This document shows positions 23,581-32,924 of a DNA stretch of 64,000 nucleotides, piece after piece; position 1 is the first letter of the stretch; each line of letters begins with the position of its first letter. The position numbers and the translations under genes are program-made. The notes under the pieces were generated by a model. That model did no database searches. It saw only the letters and a program-made list of their open reading frames with translations, and was not told the origin of the DNA. This stretch comes from Martinezella multihospitum. GTDB lineage: Bacteria; Pseudomonadota; Alphaproteobacteria; Rhizobiales; Rhizobiaceae. The stretch is taken from assembly GCF_900094585.1 (NCBI RefSeq), contig NZ_FMAG01000003.1:434001-498000 (forward strand), in the 5' to 3' direction.

Positions 23581-24710
23581 AATCTTTTCATTTTTCCTGG
23601 CAAGGCATGCTCGCCATTCTTCTCTGTCTTGTGGCGATCCCCGCTTTGCCGCTGCTTGCAGCCGACGCCGCGACACCCGTCAGCAGCGGCACGACCTTCG
23701 TCATCTTCATTCTCATTGCCGCGGCCGCCCTCCTCTCCTTCATGAAGCTTTCGGAGGAATTGAGCGCAGCCATCCTATTCTTCGGCGCGCATGCCGCGGC
23801 ATGGCTGCTGCTGTCGGGAATTTCCGGTGATGAGGGCAAGGCACAGCTATCGTTCTTCATTCTGATCGCCGCCGCCTGGCTGCTGGCCTGGCGCTGTGTT
23901 TCTGTCCTGTCCTCGATGCGCGCGCAATCGACCAGTGGCAGCTACTCGCTGCGACTGCTGATTCCGGCGATCTTTGGCATATGGATCCTGATCATCTGGG
24001 AAGCCGTCACCCGCGGCGCCGGCGTTTCCCTGGTCCTTCTACCGCCGCCGAGCGCCATTGGTACCAGGATCGCCAATTCGATCCCGACGCTTTGGATTGA
24101 TGTTCAGCAAACGATCCTGACTGCGGTTCTGATTGGCTACATCATCGGTTGCGCCAGCGGCTTCGTCGTCGCAATCCTCGCAGACCGCTTCGCGTTCCTG
24201 CGCCGCGGTCTGCTGCCGATCGGCAATTTCGTCTCGGCCCTGCCGATCATTGGTGTCGCGCCGATCATGGTCATGTGGTTCGGCTTCGACTGGCAATCCA
24301 AGGCAGCCGTCGTCGTCATCATGACCTTCTTCCCGATGCTGGTGAACACGGTGACGGGCCTTTCCGCCGCTGGCAACATGGAACGCGACCTGATGCGCAC
24401 CTACGCATCGAGCTACTGGCAGACGCTGTTCAAGCTGCGCCTGCCGGCTGCCGCCCCGTTTATTTTCAATGCGCTGAAGATCAACTCGACCCTGGCGATG
24501 ATTGGTGCCATCGTGGCGGAGTTCTTCGGCACGCCCATGTCGGGCATGGGCTTTCGCATTTCAACCGAAAACGGTCGGTTGAACCTCGACATGGTCTGGG
24601 CCGAGATCGCGGTTGCCGCGGTTGCAGGTTCCATTTTCTACGGTATCGTCGCCATCATCGAACGAATGGTGACGTTCTGGCATCCGTCTATCCGTGGTGG
24701 ACAGACGTAA
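23577..24710 (+). CDS. ABC transporter permease with extra N-terminal helices
   Basis: A 377-aa permease. Residues 1-115 add about four membrane segments not present in standard members; residues about 120-375 are the usual BPD-type core, with the coupling loop near residue 270 (MERDLMRTYASSYWQTLFKLRLPAA). It pairs with the preceding permease. The 4-base overlap at 23577 supports the start. The extra segment may bind the neighbouring SMR-like protein or regulate the pump, but this is a guess. Confidence 0.87.
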   Translation: MKSFHFSWQGMLAILLCLVAIPALPLLAADAATPVSSGTTFVIFILIAAAALLSFMKLSEELSAAILFFGAHAAAWLLLSGISGDEGKAQLSFFILIAAAWLLAWRCVSVLSSMRAQSTSGSYSLRLLIPAIFGIWILIIWEAVTRGAGVSLVLLPPPSAIGTRIANSIPTLWIDVQQTILTAVLIGYIIGCASGFVVAILADRFAFLRRGLLPIGNFVSALPIIGVAPIMVMWFGFDWQSKAAVVVIMTFFPMLVNTVTGLSAAGNMERDLMRTYASSYWQTLFKLRLPAAAPFIFNALKINSTLAMIGAIVAEFFGTPMSGMGFRISTENGRLNLDMVWAEIAVAAVAGSIFYGIVAIIERMVTFWHPSIRGGQT

Positions 24711-24766
24711 TCCAGGATCCCTTCCAAGGGATCAAGGCATAACTACAGAGGGAAAAGGGTGAAGAC

Positions 24767-25735
24767 ATGAAAAAAATAATGTTTGCATTGATGGCAAGTG
24801 CGATGACGCTTGCCGCCACCCAGGCCGCGATGGCGGCAGATAAGGTGACCCTGCAGCTGAAATGGGTGGCCCAGGCTCAGTTCGGTGGCTATTTCGTCGC
24901 CAAGGACAAGGGTTTCTACAAGGAAGAGGGCCTCGATGTCGATATCAAGGCGGGCGGGCCTGATATCGCTCCGGAGCAGGTGATCGCCGGCGGCGGCGCC
25001 GACGTGATCGTCGACTGGATGGGCGGTGCGCTGGTTGCCCGCGAAAAGGGCGTGCCGCTCATCAATATCGCACAGCCTTTCGAAAAGTCCGGTCTGGAGC
25101 TGATCTGCCCGAAGGATGGCCCGGTGAAGACCGAGAAGGATTTCAAGGGCCACACGCTCGGCGTCTGGTTCTATGGCAACGAATATCCTTTCTTCGCCTG
25201 GATGCACAAACTCGGCCTGAAGACCGATGGCGGCAAGGACGGTGTCAACGTTCTGAAGCAGAGCTTCGACGTGCAGCCGCTCGTCCAGAAGCAGGCTGAC
25301 TGCATCTCCGTCATGACCTATAACGAGTACTGGCAGGCGATCGATGCCGGCTTCAAGGCCGAAGACCTGACCGTCTTCAACTATACCAAGCTTGGCAACG
25401 ACCTGCTGGAAGACGGCCTTTACGTCAAGGAAGACAAGCTGAAGGACGCGAAATTCAAGGCCGACATGGTGAAGTTCGTCCGCGCTTCGCTGAAGGGCTG
25501 GAAATATGCCGTCGAGCATCCGGATGAAGCCGCCGAGATCGTCATGGACAATGGCGGTCAGGATGAAAACCACCAGAAGCGCATGGCGGGTGAAGTTGCC
25601 AAGCTGATCGGCAACGGCAAGCTCGACATGAAGACCTATGACCGCACGGTCGAAGCCTTGCTCGATCAGAAGATCATCAACAAGAAGCCGGCAGGCGCCT
25701 ATACGCACGACATTACCGATGCCGCTTTGAAATAG
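24767..25735 (+). CDS. NMT1/THI5-like periplasmic substrate-binding protein
   Basis: A 322-aa binding protein with a Sec signal peptide (cleaved near AAMA-ADK, residue 23) and the NMT1 pattern LQLKWVAQAQFGGYFVAKDKGFYKEEGLDVDI at the mature N-terminus. Relatives bind thiamine-pyrimidine precursors, riboflavin or other flat rings. Next to preTA-hyuC-hydA it likely delivers uracil, thymine or a dihydropyrimidine. A strong terminator follows at 25760. Confidence 0.88.
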   Translation: MKKIMFALMASAMTLAATQAAMAADKVTLQLKWVAQAQFGGYFVAKDKGFYKEEGLDVDIKAGGPDIAPEQVIAGGGADVIVDWMGGALVAREKGVPLINIAQPFEKSGLELICPKDGPVKTEKDFKGHTLGVWFYGNEYPFFAWMHKLGLKTDGGKDGVNVLKQSFDVQPLVQKQADCISVMTYNEYWQAIDAGFKAEDLTVFNYTKLGNDLLEDGLYVKEDKLKDAKFKADMVKFVRASLKGWKYAVEHPDEAAEIVMDNGGQDENHQKRMAGEVAKLIGNGKLDMKTYDRTVEALLDQKIINKKPAGAYTHDITDAALK

Positions 25736-25759
25736 GCTCGCAACAACTGAAAATACTGA

Positions 25760-25793
25760 AGCGCGCGAAGGTTCGACCTCGCGCGCTTTTTTT
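25760..25793 (+). terminator. Terminator of the pyrimidine/transport operon
   Basis: A GC-rich hairpin (AGCGCGCG with CGCGCGCT as the outer stem, AGGT with ACCT inside, one bulged base) followed by seven T residues. Confidence 0.9.
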
Positions 25794-26234
25794 CATTTTG
25801 TAACAGCAGCAACAAAAAGCTGGCTTTGTTGCTGCGTTTGGCTGAAAAGCCCTCGGCTATCAACTATTCGAATGCTGACATCACAATGCCGTGATTGCTT
25901 CGCAAGGTTGCGAACGATAGAAATACCCGCGAAATCATTTTCTCGTGATCTTGCGAGAATTGAAAACTGCTCCCATCTACAGGGGCGATTTTAGGATGAG
26001 GGACCTGCAAGGCATGACAGACGGATATTACAGCGCCGCGCGTCAAATATGACGCGCAAAGGTCGCTGTAACACTTTAAATCTGCTGCATAATTTTATCC
26101 TTAAATCGATTCCGATTTAAGGAATTATGCAGTAATCCGCCGGGGAAGCCGGCTCGCATGCAGTGATCCCCCGTGTTCGCGACGGGAAAAACAGCGAAAT
26201 CCCTTTGACCAAATGCCGAACTGGAACCGGACGC
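25794..26234. other. Gene-free stretch before the RND efflux genes
   Basis: About 440 bases with no credible gene. The right half holds a two-hairpin repeat (26028-26132). The RND adaptor promoter should lie close to 26130-26230, but no clear promoter or operator was recognised. Confidence 0.5.
26028..26132. repeat. Two-hairpin intergenic repeat, copy 1
   Basis: Hairpin one: TTACAGCG...GCGCGTCA with TGACGCGC...CGCTGTAA (26028-26071). Hairpin two: CTGCATAAT...CCTTAAATCG with CGATTTAAGG.ATTATGCAG (26095-26132). The sequence type is frequent in Rhizobium intergenic regions in my memory. It has no coding potential. Confidence 0.75.
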
Positions 26235-27425
26235 ATGGCCCTCACGCCGTTTAGACTTCTGAGCACGACTGCCATCCTGCTTTCCCTGCTGGCGGCACCC
26301 GCTGCCCTGGCGGAGCAACCCGCCGTTACGACGCCGAAGCAGAACCTGCCCGCAATCGTCATCACGACAGCCTCCATGCGCCACCTGACCGACAAGGTCG
26401 TCGCGACCGGCACGGTGAAGGCCGTCGAAGAGGTCTATATCCAGCCGCAGGTGGACGGCCTCTCGATCCGCTCGCTGAATGCAGATGTCGGTGACAAGGT
26501 CGCGGCAAACAGTACGCTTGCCACGCTGAACGACGACGCTCTGATCCTACAGAAGAGCCAGATGCAGGCGACGCGAGCCAAGGGCGAAGCAAGCCTTGCA
26601 CAATTGCACGCACAACTCACCGAAGCCCGCGCCAATGCCGAAGAGGCCGAATTGCAGCGCATCCGCGCCGTCACCATGGGCGCCAAGGGCACGATGTCGA
26701 CCTCCTCGGTGGAACAGGCGAATGCGGCCGCCGCCGCCAACAAGGCGCGCGTCGTTTCCGCCGAGCAGGCGATCGCCGTTGCCGAAGCCGACCTGAAGGT
26801 CACCGATAGCCAGATCGCCGATACCGACCTCAAGCTTGCCCGCACCGGCATCAAGACCCCGGTCGCTGGCACCGTCGCCTCGCGCAACGCCCGCGTCGGA
26901 GCCATCGCCAACGGCAATGGCGATCCGCTTTTCACCATCATCCGCGACAGCCAGCTCGAACTGGTGGTGGATGTGTCCGAGAGCGATATCACCAAGATCA
27001 CGAACGGACAGAAGGCCTTGATCGCGCTTTCAGGCAGCCGCGAGAAGCTTGCCGGAACCGTTCGTCTCGTCGCCCCGATCGTCGACCCCGTCACCCGCCT
27101 CGGTGCGGTGCATATCACGATCGACGACGGCGAGAAGGCCCGCGCCGGCATGTACGGCAGCGCCGAGATCATCATTCGCCAGGCAGATGGCGTCGCGCTG
27201 CCGCTGACGGCGGTCAACAGCGAGGAAAACGGTTCTTCCGCCCGCAAGGTCGAAAACGGCGTGGTCAAGTTCGTGAGCGTCGAGACCGGCATTCAGGACG
27301 CAGGCTATGTCGAGATCGTCAAGGGCCTGAAAGCCGGTGATGATGTCGTCGCCAAGGCCGGAGCCTATGTTCGCGACGGCGACCACATCACGCCGGTCCG
27401 CGATACGTCGCAAGCCTCCAACTGA
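26235..27425 (+). CDS. RND efflux periplasmic adaptor (MFP)
   Basis: A 396-aa membrane-fusion protein. A Sec signal (about 1-27, ending ALA-EQP) precedes the lipoyl-like domain (VYIQPQVDGLSIRSLNADVGDKV near 65-90), a long alpha-hairpin (about 95-185, rich in Ala/Glu/Gln), the second lipoyl half (GIKTPVAGTVASRNARVG) and beta-barrel domains. It links the RND pump to an outer-membrane channel. No channel gene is adjacent. The ATG at 26235 is preferred since earlier residues do not resemble a signal peptide, though its ribosome site is weak. Confidence 0.88.
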   Translation: MALTPFRLLSTTAILLSLLAAPAALAEQPAVTTPKQNLPAIVITTASMRHLTDKVVATGTVKAVEEVYIQPQVDGLSIRSLNADVGDKVAANSTLATLNDDALILQKSQMQATRAKGEASLAQLHAQLTEARANAEEAELQRIRAVTMGAKGTMSTSSVEQANAAAAANKARVVSAEQAIAVAEADLKVTDSQIADTDLKLARTGIKTPVAGTVASRNARVGAIANGNGDPLFTIIRDSQLELVVDVSESDITKITNGQKALIALSGSREKLAGTVRLVAPIVDPVTRLGAVHITIDDGEKARAGMYGSAEIIIRQADGVALPLTAVNSEENGSSARKVENGVVKFVSVETGIQDAGYVEIVKGLKAGDDVVAKAGAYVRDGDHITPVRDTSQASN

Positions 27426-27439
27426 GCGAGAACGGCAAG

Positions 27440-30400
27440 ATGAACTTCTCCGCCTGGTCCATCCGAAATCCGGTCGCCCCGCTCCTCGGCTTCTTCCTGC
27501 TGATGGTGGTGGGCGCGCACGCCTTCTTCAATCTGCCCATCACCCGCTTCCCGAACATCGACGTGCCGATCGTCAATGTCACCGTGACGCAGAGCGGCGC
27601 CTCGCCGGCCGAGCTCGAAATGCAGGTGACGAAGGAGATTGAAGATGCCGTTGCCAGTATCAACGGCATCGACGAGATCCAATCGACGATCACCGACGGC
27701 CAATCGCAGACCGTCGTCGTCTTCCGGCTGGAAGTGCCGACGGAGCAGGCCGTCCAGGACACCAAGGACGCCATCGACCGCATCCGCGGCAACCTGCCAT
27801 CGACCATCGATGAGCCGATCGTCTCCAAGGTCGATGTCGTCGGCCAGGCGATCCAGAGCTTCGCCGTGTCCTCGCCCAACATGACGCTCGAAGAACTGTC
27901 CTGGTACGTGGACGATACGGTCAAGCGCGCCTTGCAGGGCAAGCCGGGCATCGGCCGCGTCGACCGTTATGGCGGCGCCGATCGCGAAGTGCGCATCGAG
28001 CTCGATCCCAACAAGTTGAACGCCTATGGCATCACCGCGCTTTCGGTGAGCCAGCAGCTGCGCAGCACCAATATCGACCTTGGCTCCGGCCGCGGCCAGG
28101 TCGCTGGCAGCGAGCAGGCGATCCGCGTGCTTGGCGACGCCCGCAATGTCGCCCAGCTCGCCGATACGACGATCGCGCTCACCAACGGCCGCTTCGTCAA
28201 ACTTTCCGACCTTGGCGCCATCAAGGATACCTATCAGGAGCCGAAGTCCTTTTCGCGCTTCAACAGCGCGCCCGTCGTCACCTTCGGCGTATTCCGCGCC
28301 AAGGGCGCCAGCGAAGTGACTGTGGCGCAATTGGTGTCCGATACGCTCGACAAGGTACGCGCCGAAAACCCGAATGTGTCGATTGAGAAGATCGACGACG
28401 CCGTCTACTACACCTATGGCAACTACGAATCCGCGATGCATACGCTGATCGAAGGCGCCATACTGGCTGTCATCGTCGTGTTCCTGTTCCTGCGGAACTG
28501 GCGTGCGACGCTGATATCGGCGGTCGCTTTGCCGCTCTCCGCGATCCCGACATTCTGGGTCATGAACCAGATCGGCTTCTCGCTGAACCTCGTCAGCTTC
28601 CTGGCGTTGACGCTGGCAACCGGTATTCTCGTCGACGATGCCATCGTCGAAATCGAGAACATCGCGCGCCACATCAAGATGGGCAAGACGCCCTATCGTG
28701 CCGCCATCGACGCTGCAGACGAAATCGGTCTCGCCGTCATTGCGACGACCTTCACGATCATCGCGGTCTTCGTACCCGTCTCGTTCATGCCGGGCATTCC
28801 GGGCCAGTACTTCATCCAGTTCGGCCTCACCGTCGCCTTCTCGGTGTTCTTCTCACTGCTGGTCGCGCGTCTGATCACGCCGATGATGGCCGCCTATCTG
28901 ATGCGCGCCGAGGATGGCGTCGACGACCATCACGACAATGACGGCCGCTTCATGCGTGGCTATAGCTGGCTGGTACGGGTGACGACGAAAAAGTGGTACA
29001 CGCGTTATCCGACGCTGCTTGCCGCTTTCGCCTTCTCGGTCGCGTCGGTCTTCGCTCTCATCATGTTCGTCCCCGGCAGCTTCATCCCGCCGGAAGACTC
29101 CTCGCGCATCGTGTTGTCGGCGGAACTGCCGCCAAACGCCCGGCTCGACGATACCGAACAGGCGACCAACGAGATCTATCGGCGCGTGAAGGGTATCGAC
29201 GGCGTCGAAAGCGTCTTCGTGCTCGGCGGCGCCTCGCCGAAGGGCGATCTGGAATTGCGCCGCGCCACCGTGACGCTGACGCTCGGCAAGCTCGACCAGT
29301 CGCTGACGAAGAAGCTGGTGAATGACTTGCTCGGCTCGACACCTGTCATCGGCCCCTACCTGCCGAAGGTTGCCGTCCATGGCCGCGTGCGCCCGCAATG
29401 GGAAATCGAAAAGGAAGTCTTTGCGAAGCTGAGTTCCATTCCGGACGTCCGCATCACCAAGCTGAACGACCGTGGCGACCGCGACCTGACCTATAACTTC
29501 CTCTCGCGCAGCGAAAAGGATCTCAATCAGGCCGTCGGCATTCTGGAAGCCAAGCTGCGCGCCGATCCGGCGCTCGCCAATGTCAGCGCCGACGGCGCCC
29601 TGCCACGGCCCGAGCTGCAGATCCTCCCGCGTAAGGACGAGGCAGCGCGCCTCGGCATCACGCCACAGATGATTTCGGATACGATCCGTGTCGCGACCAT
29701 CGGCGATATCGACGCTTCGCTTGCGAAGATCTCGCTCGATGATCGCCAGATCCCGATCCGCGTTCAGGCCTCGCTCGGCATGCGCCGAGATCTGGCGGCA
29801 ATCCGTGCGTTGCGCATCAAGACGTCCATGGGCACCACCGGCCAGGCATCCACCGGCACAACCGTGCCGCTATCGAGCGTGGCCGACATCGACTATTCGG
29901 AGGGCCTCTCCTCCATCAAGCGCAACAACCGTTTCCGCGTCGTCGCGATCGGTGCCGACCTGCCGCAAGGCGTGGCGCTGGATACGGCATCCGAACACTT
30001 CCTCAATATCGTCAACAACGCCAAGATCCCGGCAACGGTCCATCTGGCCGAAAGCGGCGATACCAAGGTTCAGAAGGAGATGGAGCAGAGCTTCGGCAAC
30101 GCCATGCTGCTCGGCCTCATGCTCGTTCTGACCGTGCTCATCCTGCTGTTCAAGGATGTGATCCAGCCCTTCACCATCCTGCTGTCGCTTCCCTTGGCGA
30201 TCGGCGGCGTGGCGCTGGCCTTGATCATGACCGGCAATGCGCTGTCCATGCCCGTCATGATCGGCATTCTGATGCTGATGGGCATCGTGACGAAGAACGC
30301 CATCCTGCTCGTCGATTTCGCCATCGAAATGATGCACCAGGGCATGCCGCGGCTGGAAGCGGTCGTCGAAGCCGGCCGCAAGCGTGCCCGTCCGATCATC

Positions 30401-30784
30401 ATGACGTCGATCGCCATGTCGGCCGGCATGCTGCCGTCAGCGCTCGGCGTTGGCGAAGGCGGCTCCTTCCGTGCACCGATGGCGATTGCGGTCATCGGCG
30501 GCATCATCGTCTCCACCGTGCTCAGCCTGGTGGTCGTGCCGTCCTTCTTCCTGATCATGGACGACCTGTCGCGCCTGCTCGGCTACCTCTTCGGCAGGCT
30601 TGTCGGCAGGAAGGATGCCGATGACGAGGTGGTGACCAAGGAAGGCTTGGCCGTCGCTGTCAACGAAAACCGCCAGTCGCTCACCAATCTGGAAGAGCGG
30701 CTGGAGGCCATCGAAAACAAGGATGGAAGAAGCAGGTCCGTGGGCACGAATGTCCTGAAGCTGCCGCCTTTCGCGGCAGAATAG
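27440..30784 (+). CDS. RND efflux pump inner-membrane subunit (AcrB/MdtB-like)
   Basis: A 1,114-aa proton-driven exporter with the RND duplication: two large periplasmic loops and twelve helices. Proton-relay residues are present: D399/D400 in GILVDDAIVEIEN (AcrB D407/D408) and K952 in GIVTKNAILLVDF (AcrB K940). The C-terminal 70 residues extend past the last helix and are charged. It starts 15 bases after the adaptor gene, forming a two-gene pump; substrates cannot be told from sequence. It ends convergent with ureG. Confidence 0.92.
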   Translation: MNFSAWSIRNPVAPLLGFFLLMVVGAHAFFNLPITRFPNIDVPIVNVTVTQSGASPAELEMQVTKEIEDAVASINGIDEIQSTITDGQSQTVVVFRLEVPTEQAVQDTKDAIDRIRGNLPSTIDEPIVSKVDVVGQAIQSFAVSSPNMTLEELSWYVDDTVKRALQGKPGIGRVDRYGGADREVRIELDPNKLNAYGITALSVSQQLRSTNIDLGSGRGQVAGSEQAIRVLGDARNVAQLADTTIALTNGRFVKLSDLGAIKDTYQEPKSFSRFNSAPVVTFGVFRAKGASEVTVAQLVSDTLDKVRAENPNVSIEKIDDAVYYTYGNYESAMHTLIEGAILAVIVVFLFLRNWRATLISAVALPLSAIPTFWVMNQIGFSLNLVSFLALTLATGILVDDAIVEIENIARHIKMGKTPYRAAIDAADEIGLAVIATTFTIIAVFVPVSFMPGIPGQYFIQFGLTVAFSVFFSLLVARLITPMMAAYLMRAEDGVDDHHDNDGRFMRGYSWLVRVTTKKWYTRYPTLLAAFAFSVASVFALIMFVPGSFIPPEDSSRIVLSAELPPNARLDDTEQATNEIYRRVKGIDGVESVFVLGGASPKGDLELRRATVTLTLGKLDQSLTKKLVNDLLGSTPVIGPYLPKVAVHGRVRPQWEIEKEVFAKLSSIPDVRITKLNDRGDRDLTYNFLSRSEKDLNQAVGILEAKLRADPALANVSADGALPRPELQILPRKDEAARLGITPQMISDTIRVATIGDIDASLAKISLDDRQIPIRVQASLGMRRDLAAIRALRIKTSMGTTGQASTGTTVPLSSVADIDYSEGLSSIKRNNRFRVVAIGADLPQGVALDTASEHFLNIVNNAKIPATVHLAESGDTKVQKEMEQSFGNAMLLGLMLVLTVLILLFKDVIQPFTILLSLPLAIGGVALALIMTGNALSMPVMIGILMLMGIVTKNAILLVDFAIEMMHQGMPRLEAVVEAGRKRARPIIMTSIAMSAGMLPSALGVGEGGSFRAPMAIAVIGGIIVSTVLSLVVVPSFFLIMDDLSRLLGYLFGRLVGRKDADDEVVTKEGLAVAVNENRQSLTNLEERLEAIENKDGRSRSVGTNVLKLPPFAAE

Positions 30785-30823
30785 AACAGTCTCAACAGAT
30801 GCGCGGGATAATCACGGGGCGGC

Positions 30824-31435
30824 TCAAAGGCCGCCCTGTTCCTTTAGAAAGTCGACGATCCTGCCGACGCCCTCGCCCCGCTTCATGTCGGAAAAGACGA
30901 AGGGGCGGGCCTGACGCATGCGGGTGGCATCGCGATCCATCACCTCGAGATCGACCTCGACGAAAGGCGCCAGATCCTTCTTGTTGATGACGAGAAGATC
31001 CGACTTGGTAATGCCGGGGCCGCCCTTGCGCGGAATTTCCTCGCCCTGGCACACCGAAATCACATAGATGGTGATATCGGCGAGATCAGGCGAAAAGGTT
31101 GCGGCCAGATTGTCACCACCGGATTCGATGAAAACGACGTCGAGATCGGGAAGCCGCTCATTCAGGCCGGCAATGGCCTGCAGATTGATCGTCGCATCCT
31201 CGCGGATCGCCGTGTGCGGGCAGCCGCCCGTTTCGACGCCGACGATACGGTCGGATGGCAGCGCCTGCATCCGCACCAGCGCCTCCGCATCCTCCGTCGT
31301 GTAAATGTCATTGGTGACGACGGCGACGGAATAGTCGTCGCGCATCGCCTTGCACAGCTTCTCCGTCAGCGCCGTCTTGCCCGAACCGACGGGGCCGCCG
31401 ATGCCAACGCGCAAGGGTCCATGTCTCGATTTCAT
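30824..31435 (-). CDS. ureG: Urease accessory GTPase UreG
   Basis: A 203-aa SIMIBI-class GTPase: P-loop [10 protein letters not shown] near residue 14, CPH metal site in [13 protein letters not shown] near 70, FIESGGDNL and the NKKDLA base-recognition motif near 150. UreG delivers nickel to the urease active site with UreD, UreE and UreF. The start at 31435 ([14 protein letters not shown]) matches the family and has GGAG 8 bases upstream; a longer frame runs into repeat DNA. It is last in the ure group, separated from ureF by about 208 bases that hold a repeat. Confidence 0.95.
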   Translation of the reverse strand: MKSRHGPLRVGIGGPVGSGKTALTEKLCKAMRDDYSVAVVTNDIYTTEDAEALVRMQALPSDRIVGVETGGCPHTAIREDATINLQAIAGLNERLPDLDVVFIESGGDNLAATFSPDLADITIYVISVCQGEEIPRKGGPGITKSDLLVINKKDLAPFVEVDLEVMDRDATRMRQARPFVFSDMKRGEGVGRIVDFLKEQGGL

Positions 31436-31461
31436 GCTCGCAACTCCGATAAAGCGACAGA

Positions 31462-31560
31462 GCAATTCCAGGAAAAGTGCGTAGCGGTTTTCCGTCCGGA
31501 ATTGCGTAAAAACAAAGGGATAGAGCATTTTCGCAATTCGAAGAAAAGCGAAACAGCTCT
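31462..31560. repeat. Two-hairpin intergenic repeat, copy 2 (ureF-ureG gap)
   Basis: Hairpin one: GCAATTCC...GGAAAA with TTTTCC...GGAATTGC (31462-31505). Hairpin two: AGAGC with GCTCT at its ends (31522-31560) around TTTCGC/GCGAAA. The first hairpin matches a sequence type common in Rhizobium and related genomes. It interrupts the otherwise compact ureEFG genes. Confidence 0.75.
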
Positions 31561-31643
31561 AGCATAACGAAGCACCCGGCTGCCGCACAGTGGCGAATGA
31601 CGTAGGTCATGCTTCGATTTCAGTATTTTTCCGATGGCGCTCA

Positions 31644-32330
31644 TCATGACCGGAAGAGCCGCGTGCCCTGGGTCTCATGGCGCAGGCTCGCAATATCGGC
31701 CTGCACGGTCGCCGCCCCAAGATCGTCGAGACTGGATTGCGCCGCCCGTCGCGCCACCGCGGCGAAGAGATCTTCCAGCCGCGCCAGAATGGCGACGCCA
31801 TCTTTCTGCCCGCTGACACCGAGGCGAATGCCGGCAGATACCATCTGTGAGGCCAGCGCATGCAGGAAGGCAGCAGCCGCCTTTTCCGCAGAAATGCGAT
31901 GCGCGCCGGCAATTGCACCGACAGCAACCGGATAAGCCATTCTTACCGGGAGTGCGGAAAAGATCGCGTGCGGCCAGGCGGTAGCTGCCGAGAGAAAGGC
32001 GTCTCCAAGCAGCATGGTCTCGTTATGCCGCTCCTTCGAGCCGGCCAGTGCCTCGGCAAGCTCCGCAACGGCCGCCAGCCGCGACCCATCCGCACCTGCA
32101 CGATGCGCCTCGACCAGCAGCACTGCATCATTCCACGCAGAACCATGCTCGATGAGCGCAGCAATCCAATCGCTGAGGCCGGTGCTGTCACGCACCAGGC
32201 CATCATGCACCGCACGCTCGAGGCCGCCGGAATAGGCGAACGATCCGACAGGAAACGCCGGCGACAGCCAAGCCATCAGCCGCAGGAGCGCCTGCAGATC
32301 GTCATCTTCCGGGAGCGTCGTACCAGTCAT
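31644..32330 (-). CDS. ureF: Urease accessory protein UreF
   Basis: A 228-aa helical protein. Family motifs are LMAWLSPAFPVGSFAYSGGLE near residue 17-37 and KERHNETMLLGDAFL near 99. UreF bridges the urease-UreD complex and UreG and gates GTP-dependent nickel insertion. It starts 7 bases after ureE, so the two are co-translated. Length is normal. Confidence 0.93.
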   Translation of the reverse strand: MTGTTLPEDDDLQALLRLMAWLSPAFPVGSFAYSGGLERAVHDGLVRDSTGLSDWIAALIEHGSAWNDAVLLVEAHRAGADGSRLAAVAELAEALAGSKERHNETMLLGDAFLSAATAWPHAIFSALPVRMAYPVAVGAIAGAHRISAEKAAAAFLHALASQMVSAGIRLGVSGQKDGVAILARLEDLFAAVARRAAQSSLDDLGAATVQADIASLRHETQGTRLFRS

Positions 32331-32336
32331 CGATGA

Positions 32337-32846
32337 TCAATCATGCGAATGCTTGTGGTGATCGTGCCCGTGATCATGGCCATGATGGTGGTCGTGGCCA
32401 TGCGAATGGCCGCCATGGGCGTGGTAAGCGCCCCGCGCGGGCTGGAAAGGCTCGCTGACTTCGGTCACGACAGCCCCCAGCCCCTCAAGCATGGACCGGA
32501 TCACATGGTCACGCAGGATCAGGATACGCTCCTCCTCGATCTGCGCTGAGAGATGCCGGTTGCCGAGATGCCAGGCCAGCTCGATCAGATGTCGGCGATC
32601 GCGCGGACGGATCTCGAAAAGCTTTTCGTCTGCTGCAACGATCTCGATTAGCTCGCCATCCTCGCGCACCAGCAGATCGCCGCTGGCAAACAGCACAGGT
32701 TCCTTGAGGTCGAGCATGACCATCTCGCCATTTTCGAGATGCAGCAGTTTGCGGCGCAGATGCCTGAGATCATGCGGCAGGACGACGCGATCGATCGGAT
32801 TGGAGGAAGGGGTGCCGGCCGGCAGATAGGAGGTAACGCGTTGCAT
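32337..32846 (-). CDS. ureE: Urease nickel metallochaperone UreE
   Basis: A 169-aa protein with the UreE N-terminal peptide-binding domain (about 1-75, [19 protein letters not shown]) and metal-binding domain (about 76-140, AWHLGNRHL). The tail of about 28 residues has 15 histidines mixed with Gly and Asp, a nickel store like that of Klebsiella UreE. It collects nickel and passes it to UreG. It follows the diguanylate cyclase gene by 78 bases. Confidence 0.94.
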   Translation of the reverse strand: MQRVTSYLPAGTPSSNPIDRVVLPHDLRHLRRKLLHLENGEMVMLDLKEPVLFASGDLLVREDGELIEIVAADEKLFEIRPRDRRHLIELAWHLGNRHLSAQIEEERILILRDHVIRSMLEGLGAVVTEVSEPFQPARGAYHAHGGHSHGHDHHHGHDHGHDHHKHSHD

Positions 32847-32924
32847 GGCTGTTCCAGTTCAATGCTCTGTCAGACCATGCAAAATAGTCGCTGCCCGCGC
32901 AAGCATCAATGACGCGCGCGCCGC

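Noticed and set aside
25864..26046. A 60-aa frame on the minus strand before the RND genes
   Set aside because: No ribosome site, no family resemblance, and it overlaps repeat DNA.
30816..30836. GGGCGGC/GCCGCCC hairpin as a terminator between the RND pump and ureG
   Set aside because: The stem overlaps the ureG stop codon and lacks a T-run on either strand, so it is not listed as a terminator.
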